From the NCBI GenBank assembly GCA_002412885.1, contig DHVX01000085.1, positions 66,098 to 130,097 of the forward strand: a stretch of 64,000 nt of DNA. The letters run 5' to 3'. The position numbers were made by a program, and so were the translations under genes. The notes under the pieces were generated by a model. That model was not told where the DNA came from, searched no databases, and was given only the letters and a program-made list of their open reading frames with translations. Origin of the DNA: Bacteroidales bacterium UBA5197. Its GTDB lineage: Bacteria > Bacteroidota > Bacteroidia > Bacteroidales > Lentimicrobiaceae. Positions within the stretch are counted from its first letter, which is position 1, and every line of letters begins with the position of its first letter. This document shows positions 41,401 to 50,018 of this stretch, piece by piece.

Positions 41401-44400
41401 AGAGGTGCTGTATTTGCCGGTTACAAAAACGACATTACCGTCAACTGTTACATACCATACCACCATCCAGGCAGCTATCGATGCTGCTACCGCTGGTGAT
41501 GTCATTGAGGTTTGTGCAGGAACGTATGTTGAGCAAATTGTTGTAAATAAAGCACTTACCATTAATGGTCCGAATAAGGATATCAGTCCAAACGTTGGTA
41601 CCAGGTCTCCAGAGGCTATACTGATGCCTGCGGCTACAAATGTAAACCAGATTATAGTGCAGGCAAGCAATGTTACCATAAACGGATTTACAATAGAAGG
41701 CGATAATCCTCTCATTTCCAGCGGGAATCCCGGAACCAATAATGCTGACCTTGATGGCAGATCTGGAATTTATCAGTTCGCTGATAACATTAACAATCTG
41801 GTTATCAAGAATAATATTGTTCAAAATCAAACCTATTTCGGAATCTTCTTATATGGCGGCAGTGGTTCTGCTCCAGCTACCACTGGAAACCTTATTCAAG
41901 ATAACCTGATTAGGGACCTTGGACATTATACAGGACCAAATAACCCATTATGGGGTGGAGGCATATTAATCTACAACAATCAATACACCCGGATTACAAA
42001 TAATGTAATGCAAAACGTTCGTCTTGGTATCCAAACCGGTAATTTCAGCAGGGCAAATACAGGCACTGTTGATTATCAGTATATCGGAGAAAATACGATC
42101 TCTGCCAGACGAACTGGTTTATTCTATAACCTGCATTATGGTCCAGCCAGCCCATTTACATTAAATGCCAATACAATTACAGGTGTTGAAAACACCAGTG
42201 AAACAAAGTGGCGTGGTATTTTAATTGGCTCTCAGGCAAATGCACCAAGCAATATTACCGGAAACATTATCAATGGAAGTGCTTTAGTCACACCAACAAC
42301 TTCTGGTGTTGAGGTTTGGAATGTAAGCAGCATGGCGTATTCAAGTATCTCAGGTGGCTCTGTTTCCAATGTTGATATCGGTGTTTTTGCTAACAACTAC
42401 GAAGGCTACAACAGCAATGGCACCGATGGCGCTCATGCAGTAGTCAGCGGCGTAACAATTACTCCCAAAACAGGAGGAGTTGGCGTAAAAGCCTTAGATA
42501 GCCCTTCTTATAATGGAACTAATCCAGCATTGGTAAGCGTTGAAGTTAAAAATAACTGTTCCATTTCGGGCGCAGCAACCGGCATCCTTGCCGAAGGCGC
42601 AGATGCATCTGTAACGGTTACCAACAACCTCGCCACCATTACCGGTAACGAAATCGGTATCCTGGTAAAAGATGGTGCCGACCTTGCTTCAGTTACTGGA
42701 AACACTATTACAAACAATACCCACTACGGTATTTTCATCGATGGTACTGCCGGAGACATTGGCTTAATCAACAACAACAACATCAGTGGAAACGGCTATA
42801 CCAATAATGTAATTACAGGAATTGGCATGTATAATGGCAAAACCACCGCTGTTGATGCACAAAACAACTGGTGGGGCCATGCTTCAGGACCATACAACAA
42901 TCCATACAATACCTGTGGTACAGGTAATGCAGTGATTGGATTGGTTGATTTTATGCCGTGGTGGACAACTGAAACCGGCGGCGCAAGTGCAGATATGCTG
43001 GTTTACAATGTTGATAAGGATGCTTACTATTGTACGATTCAGGATGCGATTGACGATGCTGATGCCAATAATACCATTCAGGTTTCTCCGGGAACTTACA
43101 ATGAAGCTTTACTTCTTACCAAGCAGAATTTAACACTTGAATCCACTGGTGGACGTGATGCTACTATCATTGATGTTCCGTTTGGTACACTTACAACAGG
43201 TGTTAAAGTAAACCAGGGGTTGGGTACAGTAACCTTTGACGGCTTTACAGTTAAGAATTTTACCGAAAGTGGTATTGTTCAGCCTATGTCACAGGCTACC
43301 GGAACAGCATTCCATGTATTGAACAGCAAAGTAATTCCTTATGATAACTATCTGAGAAATGGTATCCAGGTTTCAGGGGATGGCTCTAAAATTATTGGAA
43401 ACGCTATCGTGGGTGCTCCTCTGACAGCAGATTGGTCAGGTTCTGGAATACACGTTGTGAATGCCAGCAATGTTGAGGTTAAAAATAACACTGTAAACAC
43501 TGGTATGTCAGATGTAGGTATTGCCATTACCAACTGGTCAGCAACTTTGGTTAACAACATTACTGTTGAAAACAATAATGTGTTTGGTGCTCAATGGGGA
43601 GGCATTCTAATTTCAGGTCAAAACAACACAAAAGAAATCAGCGATGTGCTGATTAAAAATAATGTTTTGCAAAACAGTGCTCAAGGTGATGGTATTGGAA
43701 TACAAACTGTTGCATTGGAAAATCTTACTGTACAGAACAATGAACTATCCGGCAATGCATGGGCTGGTGTATGGATTAACGATGATGTTGTCTTATCAGG
43801 TTACATTTTAATCAATTCTAATAAAATTTTTGGTAACGCGAATTTTGGAATTGAAAACGCCACAACATTCATGGTTAACGCCACCAACAACTGGTGGGGC
43901 GATGCCTCAGGACCTTACAATAATCCTTACAACACCTGCGGCATAGGTAATGCCGTTTCAGCCAATGTTAACTTTAACCCATGGTGGACAACTGATACAG
44001 GCATAGATGGTTCAGGAACACTAGCTATTCACAATATAACCAAGGATACCTATTACTGTAGAATCCAGGCTGCTATTGATGATGCAGTTGATGGTAATGT
44101 GATTGAAGTAGCTGCCGGAACATATACTTATGCAAGCGAAGGCAGTCCCTTACCAAGTGGCCTTATTAAAGTAACCAAGGGGGTTACACTCCAGGGAGCA
44201 TCAGGATCACGTCCGATCATTGATGGATCAGGATTTGATGGTGTATTTAAAATTCATCCATCTGCCCTTCTACCTGGTAATACAGTGAAAATCGCAGGGT
44301 TTGAAATAATAGGAAATGTAGCTACTGGGATAGCCATGACCATGCAAGGGTGTTTTGATGTCACTCCGGCAGCGGTTATCATTGAAGATAACTGGTTCCA

Positions 44401-47400
44401 TGGTATGATTGGCGGAATTAACTTCTGGGGTGCGGGAGCTTACCTTCCAGATGAATGGACGAGTGGCCTTGCAAATATTGAAATTAAGGATAATAAATTC
44501 TATGATATGGAAGACTATGGGCCATATCCGGGATTTGGCGTCCTGCTTGAAGGGCCTGTTAACTGGAGCACTGCCGGAGATGATTATGCTGTAAAGGTTA
44601 CAGAAAATGAATTCTCCAATTTGCCAACTGGCAGTAGTGACCCTGGTTTTGGCATCGCTATAATGACAGGTACAGCTTCGTATGAAGCAGCCAACGTATT
44701 TGTTTCAGGTAACAGTTTCACAGATGACGTTCCGGTTGGAGTTGCATTTCAAGGTGGTGATGTTTCAACTGCACTGGTTGAAAGCAACAGTTTTGATAAC
44801 AATCCAGCTTATGCAATACTTGCTACAGGAATTGACAACGGACCTCTTACAGCAACCTGTAACTGGTATGGCACAAATACAGTAGCCGGTGTGGCTGCTA
44901 AAATCAGTGGCCCGGTTAATTACAGTCCATGGTTAATAATCGGCACAGATAATTCACCCGACATCGGCTTCCAGCCGATACCTGGAGCATGCGCTGGTTT
45001 AACCGATATTTATGTAAACGACGCTTTCACAACAGGAGACGGATATACAACAGCCACAGGTGACGATGCAACTGGAAACGGAACCGCATCAGCGCCTTAT
45101 GCAACCATTACCAAAGCGGTAAGTGTTGCTATGGTTGGTGCAAATATCTATGTTGATGCTGGTACTTACCAGGAGCAGGTGCAGATTGGGAAGAGTTTGA
45201 ATATTATTGGTCTTGACAGATCTTTAACTTCAGTCGTAGCTCCAGCCACTTTAACATCTGTAACCTGGAACACGGCTCATCCTGTCATCTATGCTTATGG
45301 TAATACAAATACGGTAAACATCAGCAATATTACCATTGACGGAAATTCCGGCAGGAGTGTAAGCTGGTTTGTCGGCGCATTGTATTATGATGCGAATGGT
45401 ACTTTCACGAACAACAGGATAACAGGCATACATGATGCCGGAACCTTCAGCGGAGCACAAATGGGTCATGCCTTCTATGCTACTCAGGCCGGATCTTTAA
45501 CTCAGACTGTATCGGTTACTGACAACCTGATTGAGGATTATCAAAAAGGCGGTATTTATGTAAGAAGTGCAGGTACAACGGCAACAATTACAGGTAATAC
45601 GGTAACCGGTCAGAATGTAGCTTTGGTGACAGCTCAAAATGGTATCTGTGTTATGCTTGGAGCAACCGGAATTATTTCCGGCAATACTGTTTCAAATAAT
45701 ATCTGGAATAAAGTTGAACATCCTCATGCTTGGACAGCATCGGGAATCCTTCTTTACCAGGCAGGAATCAGCACAGTTGAGAATAACATTTTAACTGGCA
45801 ATGAACTTGCTTTGTCCTCCAGTGGGTCTGTTGGTGTAATTTATGGTGTAAACAACTTTACCGATAATAAAATACACCTGTGGCTGGATGCAGCTCCAGA
45901 TGTAAATGCCGGTAATGTATATGACAAGACAGTCCTCAATCCAGCTATGCCAGAAGCAGTCTTCGGTTGCATACAATATGCTATAGATGAAGCGACTGCT
46001 GGAAATATACTGAATGCCAGCGGAGGTGCGTTTGCAGAACAAGTGTTTATTCATACTCCTGTTGACCTCCGTGGTTCAAATTACGAAATCAACCCCATTA
46101 GTGGATCAAGAGTTCTTCCCGAAGCCATCATTACATTCCCGACAGGACTTACCGGAAGCCAGGAGTTGATTTCAATTGGCCAGTATGATTCCAGGGTTGA
46201 TGTCGATGATGTAAAAATCAATGGTTTTATCATTGACGGAAACACCATAGCAACAACAGCCAATACCACAGGAATTATGGGTTATGGTGATGGTCTCGTT
46301 GTTAAAAATAACATCATCAGGAATTTCAATTATGTTTCGTTGTGGGTTAGTTCTTATGTATTCGAAGGTGGAAACTGGTTATATGATGATTACATCAACA
46401 GTGCCATCATCGGAAATAACTACATTCACAATGCTGACATTTATTCAAATCTGCAACCAATAGATGTTCCTTATGGTATATACTTGCAGGGAACCTATGG
46501 TTTAATCACTGGCAACAAAATAGAAACCGTGAAGAGCGGTATCCAGGTTCAACCTTACAACCATCCGAACACAACATCGCTTATCGGCATGGTTTCGAAC
46601 AATAGTTTTGAAGCTTACAGGGATGCCATGTGGTACAATTATTCTGACAATGCCAATGCCAATTGGGTATTTGAGGGAAATACGGGTACAGGTATTGCTT
46701 CTCCTCCGGGTAACCCGGAGAGTAGCTGGCATGGTTTCCGTACGACCACTAACCGCAATGGAGAGCTAAGTTTTACCAACAATGTCCTGACTCCTGGAGC
46801 CACCAACTCGCCCGATACTTATGGTGTCCTGTTCGTTCAACCATCAGCTGCAACAGTTGTTGTTTCAGTTGAAGATAATACCATCAGTGGTTTCGATTAT
46901 GGTGTAAATATCCCTGTAGGACTTGCCTATGTTTCGAGTATTGATATTGAAAACAATAAAATAGCCGACAACTCAATCTATGGGGTATTTAACGGAACAT
47001 CTTCCACATTAAACGCCACTCAAAACTGGTGGGGCGATGCCAGTGGACCATACAAAGCCTTAGGCAATACCTGTGGTCTGGGTAATGATGTTACTGACAA
47101 TGTTACGATTTGCTCATGGTTTACTGACGCTGCAATGACTAATCTTGATGGATGCGAAACCAATACCTCCTATGCAGTCACCGGTGGTGGCAGCTATTGT
47201 TATGGCGGCACTGGAGTAATTGTTGGTTTGAACGAATCTGAAGTTGGTGTTGAATATCAACTTTATGTTGACAATGTTCAAGAAGGCACTTCAGTAGCTG
47301 GAACCGGAGAAGCCATCAGTTTTGGTAGTCAAACCTTAGCCGGAACATATACCGTCAAAGGAACCAAAACAGTTACTGGTTGTACGTTAGATATGACTGG

Positions 47401-49912
47401 TAGTGTAGAGGTTAGCATCAATGCTTTGCCAACGGCGACGATCTCTATCACTGGCAACCCATCAATCTGTTCAGGCGGAAGCTCTGTTTTAACTGTTGAT
47501 TTAACAGGCACCGAACCATGGACTTATTTGTGGAGTGATGATGGCGGAGCAACAACCCATGAAGTAATTGCTTCAACAAGTTCATCAACATTTACTGTTA
47601 GCCCAACCTCTAATACAACCTATACCATAGTTAGTGTAACAGATGCAAATGGTTGTACAAATGTTGGAACTGGCGATGTCAGGATTTATGTAGGGCCTAT
47701 TACTACAGTAACTTCAATTGAAGATGCATGCGTTGGAAGTAACATTGCTATTCCGGTTCGTGTAAAATCATTTGCTGAGGTAGGATCAATCACTCTTACT
47801 TTGACATATGGCCCTGAATTGACATACGTAAGTTCAACTGAAGGTGAAGGTCTGATGAGCAATTTTAGTGTTTCCAAAGATCCGGTATCTAACACTTTGT
47901 ATGTTGTTGGGTATCTTCAAAATGCGTCAGATCTACCAATTACTTTGTCTGATAATGCTATCTTGTTTACCCCTACTTTCACTTATCACGGAGGAACTGC
48001 TACACTTGCATTTTTTGATCCTCTCTCAAATCCATCAGACTGCGAGTATAGTTTTGGTGATTGGCCTGATTTTTCGCCTTTCTGTGATACTCCGACTGGT
48101 ACCTATTACATTAACGGAACAATCACAGAGGATGATAATAATCCAACGATTGCTACTTTAGGACCGATATCAGTATTTGCTGACGCTGATGCTTGCACTT
48201 ACGCAAGCTTACAGCTCACAGCTCCAGATGCTGACGATAACTGCTCCGTGGCAAGCGTGGTTGCTTCACCAGCTACTCTGGTTCTGGGTGCAAACACTGT
48301 AACCTGGACCGTTACCGACGGAAGCGGCAACACAGCTACTTCTGATCAAACAGTAACCGTAGTTGACGACCAGGAACCAACGATTTCCTGCCCAACCCCA
48401 GCCAACCCTTATACGGTTAACAACGGGTGCACTTGGACTGGCGTTGGATTAGGAGCTACCATCAATGATAATTGTGGCACGCCAACCTTATCCTATTCAC
48501 TGGATGGCGGCATAACCTATACAATTGGTGATTTGAACGGTTATCCATTCCCAATTGAAACAACCAATGTTATCTACAAGGCTACCGATGCCTCAGGGAA
48601 CGAAACTATCTGTTCATTCTCAATTACAGTTCAGGGTTATACTATCTCGGGTAATCTGAAATACAACAATCCTTCACATACTCCTATGAGTAATGTAACC
48701 ATTACACTTCTTCAGGGATTAGTCAATTTTGGGTCCGATATCACTGACGTAAACGGCGACTATACCATTACCAATGTGTGTGATGGTGATTATGATTTGA
48801 TCTTCTCCACGAGTAAACCAACTGGTGGTATCAACTCAACCGACGCTGCTACAGTGAATGCTTGGGGTGTATTAGCTGCTGGCACTAGTGCTTACGACAT
48901 TGAAATGGTAAGGTTCTTTGCCGGTGATGTAATTGGATCAAACAGTGTAATTAATTCTAATGATGCAGGTCGTATCCTGAATTATTTTGTAACAGGAGGT
49001 AACCCTAATCCACCTTTTACCTCTGTGTGGTCATTCTGGAATACAACCGATATGATCAATGATAATCCTGGTCCTTCATCAAAAGTTGTAACAATTAGCG
49101 TTCCTAACGGCAGTGCACCGAATATTCATAATTACTACGCACAGGTAACCGGTGACTTTAATAGGAGTTTTACTCCGGGTAGTGCCAAGGCAATGATGGA
49201 AAATGTGATGCTTAATATTGGCGGAGCTACCCTTGTTGAACCTGGTGTTGCATTTGAGCTACCGGTAACTGCAGCCATGAATATGGAAATTGGCGCTATT
49301 TCACTCATTTTTGATTTCCCAACAGATCAACTTGAAGTAAGCAGCGTTTACCTGAGTAACGACCCTGACAGCCCGATGGAATTTGCTGTAATTGGCAATG
49401 AACTAAGGGTAGGATGGAATGCGTTGATCCCGATGTATTTGAATACAGGTGAAACATTACTTACCCTGAATCTCAGAACCATAAGTACATTGGCTCAAGG
49501 AGAGACCATTCGTCTCAGCCTTACCTCCGATCCGCTTAATGAATTGGCAGATGGAAATTACAATATCATTCCCAATGCACAACTCTTTGTTGACGAAATC
49601 GGTGGCACTGTAACAAGCATCCCTGAAGTGGTTATGAATGGTAACCTTATGCTTGAAAGTTATCCCAACCCATATGTTGACAAGGTAACCTTTGCATACT
49701 CCCTGCCAAAAGAAGGCAGAGTAGTTCTGGAACTGGCCAACATGCTGGGCAGTACAAACGTAATTCTGCTTGACGAATGGCAGAGCGCCGGGGATCACAC
49801 CTTTACTGCTGATCTGAGCAGATTCAATGTAGGGGTTTACACAGCTACAATCAGACTTCACAACAAGCGTGATGTAATTTCCAGAGCCATTAAGGTTATA
49901 CGCAGACAATAA
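32408..49912 (+). CDS. Giant T9SS surface protein: beta-helix, SprB, HYR, cohesin- and dockerin-like modules
   Basis: 5834 residues, roughly 600 kDa. Signal peptide ends FAQQ (an ATG at 32453 is an alternative start). About twelve right-handed parallel beta-helix modules begin near residues 432, 690, 1135, 1420, 1808, 2203, 2544, 3016, 3539, 3881, 4225 and 4518. Most open with TIQ.AIDDA..G..I.V..GTY.E and many close with NWWG or NWYG (about 1000, 2480, 2876, 3487, 3828, 4151, 4873). Two SprB-type repeats lie at about 1044-1124 and 2921-2998. After 4900 come Ig-like domains, a cohesin-like module (about 5098-5241), two HYR-like domains (5242-5410), a SdrD-B-like domain, two dockerin-like GxINSxDA segments (about 5472 and 5511), a second cohesin-like module (5611-5735) and a T9SS sorting domain. 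Probably an adhesin or matrix scaffold. Confidence 0.9.
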   Translation: MNNQNLPFGLANKSRMKALLSVTLFIAFFFAGSVFAQQSVQKIQTKPAMTDNMVIVQQGGMLEISVQATTPGSKYRIQRTYPQDNAYLEVASTGGLLKVPAFKVNAAGKQVITISEIGNGTFAQSFTLDAKAGLGMKAGGQSLFEENTGGLMYAPMNGEVIYIDPDLDLVSNSATICSGGSLTVHLGDAVNGHYYRFQQTFPNTTAPQTILAVGGVVNFSPVYPVSNGATWTVTDTDPLGTFGYSFTVNIVAQPIAPTMTKSPNLAEVCSGTDVSATILTAGSGGVAACEDSYQYRTNEGSWIAYTPGVAISTTGLNSVDIKAKRSDATGAGCSAENIYSWTVNALPVPIVSGSTTVCPNSTGNLYETASGMSNYNWTVTGGSITSGGITTDNTVTVTWGPTGTGLVKVSYTDGNGCTAAAQTDYPVTIDFPVYIGTTGHLTLQDAINDANTGDVIELICNHSEGLVTINKSVEIDGNGNTLTSTSSTWGIALEAININLHDITLTGAGTFGIQQGCDANNLVMTNVTVTGCGGTGISIYGSDGAVLTNITATGNTGNGLNITNCNNTTINGITTSGNAFGGGFSAGIGLFTSHTYCLPAGINGVTLSGTISIAEPTKVYSEKANAADVITGLDLDVYDWAVGVGPLSRFYWPDKVTSYAVVKTLFEAPYNYPNPSIYVAEIATEHYYVDDAPNGSAIPMLINAAITYQASGGTIHVEAGTYAENVIITKPISLLGANANVAFPLANRGAESIIQDAAGGGNPISLSGFGVSDNVTINGFEITGVLANSGIYCGVDGASNLNIKFNYIHDIGTNRGSNNVYAINYRVNEPSPTDVNISDNYITQVLNTGTGATGHSAAIWVGQSTANGTVSNLSIQRNIISHIMSGQSNRNADGISIQAAWGAGTGGVNGAIIKDNTISDITGGIAYGITLSGKAPGIQVTNNILYNIIGLPANPANAVGIIVPSTNIGSATVIINNNSITGVPNAIFNGTGNTIAATCNWYGSAVGNVIATTISGLVTYSPYLISAGTNNNPGFTPDASSCLGEPAAINSATPTDAICGTPGSIALTFSGGSPDYTIDWGGTPVTVTNANPYTITGLVAGSYTVTVTDNYGSSASFGPVSIQYLPVINTNTSVRYATIQEAVNAASTGNIIQLCAGNYTETVNVNNDLTIQGPNAGIDPNGVTLRVPEAVILDGKIDILGSNTVVIDGIKVRQTNDVNPISLGGATVATIQNMIIERFGVNTGAFVRGIETSAGAGMKNIKNNLFTGDVSGGFFSGHKTWNSGMYINGAGSTLNIQDNVFINCRTALNLDDYNANIALTGNTFDNNGTHISFGGTSPTTGSYTLGSNNFKATLSALINLSNVDPSFRLDITASTFNGTAFSALDLNALFGIEAGMYHRNRPGRNGLVYYVANNLYVRSDLNSDINTAVGYAAAGDVINLMDGTFNQRVALNKSVILDGQSETTTILDGTGLGNGRGISISNGITDVTIQDLTVQNFAGVNGNTDGGIYAIGGNDNLTVQHVTLKDNRGASTSGSGFYANGPINNVKLDYVTSTGHFPGARGIVIWNGLKSNITITNCTVFNNNCCGIELQDGDATGVLMQNNTVYNNGDNGIGIVGLTGPGENLIKGNDLDNNGRFGIEIKNPNGTGLTTGAGSIVVEDNNVSMTSSISDLRDMVGIAAFRRGVLTGNVDIPTGVVIQNNSVSGYEQPSTSDGFGIVVEGTNHTVSGNTLTGNDVGIQQQAGHLPYPADGDQSNLADQYFGRGNSPYTCSNTIGTNTFVSNLTNYRDVPSTLLSGGTVTNSNTSKNFCSIQQAIDDATTDDGHTLLVAAGTYYENVLVSKRLTIQGAGPNLTIVQGSTNGADVIRITEGGTDAANRTVIKDLQVTSAGSNNNGIKIDASGSNALGYITIENVHGLNMPGNSAGIRLHGASVATDIITDVKLIDVNFALNYFGVYSKNAQVHGFTVDGVAGRSKFEDNRHSGILFEGDGALAAQFQNFVIHKTDLSRNNSNGDTDMGHGEMFLLGFNGNLDVDDVVVTTGLPTYKATPWYVAMAVNGKYTGGAAPAGIMSFKNIAFNNAPGATHFSRASLGIWTYSNLDAGVTVDGCQFNATGVNMGGLYLFSVAGNTPLVVKNNTFGGNSVYNAVPTDICLLSSLVNVTATENNIFTGAADNFAIEDRIYHAMDLVTLGLVTWIPSNVYVTTNTLGIQQGINVVPNSTVNVGPGTFNQTVTLNKSVNLIGSGCGQTIWKGTAITGRSLNIVRNNTTPANIHVGITGFAFETENNQSIRGDWSAGYTEALTLDIHDNCFKHVNTRNPGTDFALYVDGANQTARGAQGAIRVYNNLFDVVTGGVLFEYCRAVDVLDNTFNVTYEGVTFNYYGTSGNIGDQLVNSNTFNRIGSDFAFAMNNWHGSGTYTVLPTLFENNMITATGFSYAISYGVQASQLQPLSIAIHNNALMSGTIMTWGDFVNQASLDATCNWWGTSSASLIAPKVSNNVQFLPFLVVDNDYGVVDPWWSTDNYSCIGVGPVVVYNQDPSLTGTVIVSSHMTIQAAIDASTTLPGHYIAVSSGNYNELVNVHKGVTISGHGANNTLLEKLSPATDANFITISASNVAIKDIAISGPTGGSTTRGIFIDGTLSNVSLVNVISQQHLYGVHVNAGSEISNLSLTNTVLNINGNGLQIDAEAKVDGLTITDGEMNGNLFGFSTAANSGYDNSNDLNNVTITGTSFQNNGWFGLLFNKGKNVILDGLTVSNNGTAGSPGAGVYFTWREGTYSGITIRNSTITNNGNNAGAANGGGILIRPRANATASGITIENNLISGNGFVGNGSAGIRVLRNNDNAGTNPGILINGNSITGNANFGITSTTDTDINATCNWWGIATGNTIAAMVSGNVDYDPWLVPDASGSSYPWSVTDQYSCGGTPVVIASAVPTHIYCGEATGSIIVTWDGGSANYNLTWTGGGSASNIPASHYTINGLAAGSYTITITDANGSSDIMVAEVLYLPVTKTTLPSTVTYHTTIQAAIDAATAGDVIEVCAGTYVEQIVVNKALTINGPNKDISPNVGTRSPEAILMPAATNVNQIIVQASNVTINGFTIEGDNPLISSGNPGTNNADLDGRSGIYQFADNINNLVIKNNIVQNQTYFGIFLYGGSGSAPATTGNLIQDNLIRDLGHYTGPNNPLWGGGILIYNNQYTRITNNVMQNVRLGIQTGNFSRANTGTVDYQYIGENTISARRTGLFYNLHYGPASPFTLNANTITGVENTSETKWRGILIGSQANAPSNITGNIINGSALVTPTTSGVEVWNVSSMAYSSISGGSVSNVDIGVFANNYEGYNSNGTDGAHAVVSGVTITPKTGGVGVKALDSPSYNGTNPALVSVEVKNNCSISGAATGILAEGADASVTVTNNLATITGNEIGILVKDGADLASVTGNTITNNTHYGIFIDGTAGDIGLINNNNISGNGYTNNVITGIGMYNGKTTAVDAQNNWWGHASGPYNNPYNTCGTGNAVIGLVDFMPWWTTETGGASADMLVYNVDKDAYYCTIQDAIDDADANNTIQVSPGTYNEALLLTKQNLTLESTGGRDATIIDVPFGTLTTGVKVNQGLGTVTFDGFTVKNFTESGIVQPMSQATGTAFHVLNSKVIPYDNYLRNGIQVSGDGSKIIGNAIVGAPLTADWSGSGIHVVNASNVEVKNNTVNTGMSDVGIAITNWSATLVNNITVENNNVFGAQWGGILISGQNNTKEISDVLIKNNVLQNSAQGDGIGIQTVALENLTVQNNELSGNAWAGVWINDDVVLSGYILINSNKIFGNANFGIENATTFMVNATNNWWGDASGPYNNPYNTCGIGNAVSANVNFNPWWTTDTGIDGSGTLAIHNITKDTYYCRIQAAIDDAVDGNVIEVAAGTYTYASEGSPLPSGLIKVTKGVTLQGASGSRPIIDGSGFDGVFKIHPSALLPGNTVKIAGFEIIGNVATGIAMTMQGCFDVTPAAVIIEDNWFHGMIGGINFWGAGAYLPDEWTSGLANIEIKDNKFYDMEDYGPYPGFGVLLEGPVNWSTAGDDYAVKVTENEFSNLPTGSSDPGFGIAIMTGTASYEAANVFVSGNSFTDDVPVGVAFQGGDVSTALVESNSFDNNPAYAILATGIDNGPLTATCNWYGTNTVAGVAAKISGPVNYSPWLIIGTDNSPDIGFQPIPGACAGLTDIYVNDAFTTGDGYTTATGDDATGNGTASAPYATITKAVSVAMVGANIYVDAGTYQEQVQIGKSLNIIGLDRSLTSVVAPATLTSVTWNTAHPVIYAYGNTNTVNISNITIDGNSGRSVSWFVGALYYDANGTFTNNRITGIHDAGTFSGAQMGHAFYATQAGSLTQTVSVTDNLIEDYQKGGIYVRSAGTTATITGNTVTGQNVALVTAQNGICVMLGATGIISGNTVSNNIWNKVEHPHAWTASGILLYQAGISTVENNILTGNELALSSSGSVGVIYGVNNFTDNKIHLWLDAAPDVNAGNVYDKTVLNPAMPEAVFGCIQYAIDEATAGNILNASGGAFAEQVFIHTPVDLRGSNYEINPISGSRVLPEAIITFPTGLTGSQELISIGQYDSRVDVDDVKINGFIIDGNTIATTANTTGIMGYGDGLVVKNNIIRNFNYVSLWVSSYVFEGGNWLYDDYINSAIIGNNYIHNADIYSNLQPIDVPYGIYLQGTYGLITGNKIETVKSGIQVQPYNHPNTTSLIGMVSNNSFEAYRDAMWYNYSDNANANWVFEGNTGTGIASPPGNPESSWHGFRTTTNRNGELSFTNNVLTPGATNSPDTYGVLFVQPSAATVVVSVEDNTISGFDYGVNIPVGLAYVSSIDIENNKIADNSIYGVFNGTSSTLNATQNWWGDASGPYKALGNTCGLGNDVTDNVTICSWFTDAAMTNLDGCETNTSYAVTGGGSYCYGGTGVIVGLNESEVGVEYQLYVDNVQEGTSVAGTGEAISFGSQTLAGTYTVKGTKTVTGCTLDMTGSVEVSINALPTATISITGNPSICSGGSSVLTVDLTGTEPWTYLWSDDGGATTHEVIASTSSSTFTVSPTSNTTYTIVSVTDANGCTNVGTGDVRIYVGPITTVTSIEDACVGSNIAIPVRVKSFAEVGSITLTLTYGPELTYVSSTEGEGLMSNFSVSKDPVSNTLYVVGYLQNASDLPITLSDNAILFTPTFTYHGGTATLAFFDPLSNPSDCEYSFGDWPDFSPFCDTPTGTYYINGTITEDDNNPTIATLGPISVFADADACTYASLQLTAPDADDNCSVASVVASPATLVLGANTVTWTVTDGSGNTATSDQTVTVVDDQEPTISCPTPANPYTVNNGCTWTGVGLGATINDNCGTPTLSYSLDGGITYTIGDLNGYPFPIETTNVIYKATDASGNETICSFSITVQGYTISGNLKYNNPSHTPMSNVTITLLQGLVNFGSDITDVNGDYTITNVCDGDYDLIFSTSKPTGGINSTDAATVNAWGVLAAGTSAYDIEMVRFFAGDVIGSNSVINSNDAGRILNYFVTGGNPNPPFTSVWSFWNTTDMINDNPGPSSKVVTISVPNGSAPNIHNYYAQVTGDFNRSFTPGSAKAMMENVMLNIGGATLVEPGVAFELPVTAAMNMEIGAISLIFDFPTDQLEVSSVYLSNDPDSPMEFAVIGNELRVGWNALIPMYLNTGETLLTLNLRTISTLAQGETIRLSLTSDPLNELADGNYNIIPNAQLFVDEIGGTVTSIPEVVMNGNLMLESYPNPYVDKVTFAYSLPKEGRVVLELANMLGSTNVILLDEWQSAGDHTFTADLSRFNVGVYTATIRLHNKRDVISRAIKVIRRQ

Positions 49913-49923
49913 AAACAAACAAA

Positions 49924-49960
49924 GAGAGCGGGGAGTAACTCCCCGTTCTCTTACTTTATT
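49924..49960 (+). terminator. Terminator after the giant gene
   Basis: GAGAGCGGGGAG / CTCCCCGTTCTC stem with a TAA loop and a T-rich tail, 11 bases after the stop. It may set the level of readthrough into the two cohesin-like genes downstream. Confidence 0.88.
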
Positions 49961-50018
49961 TAACATTAAAAGCAGAAAATCCGGCTAAAACGGAATTACT
50001 GACAAATATGTCAAAACA

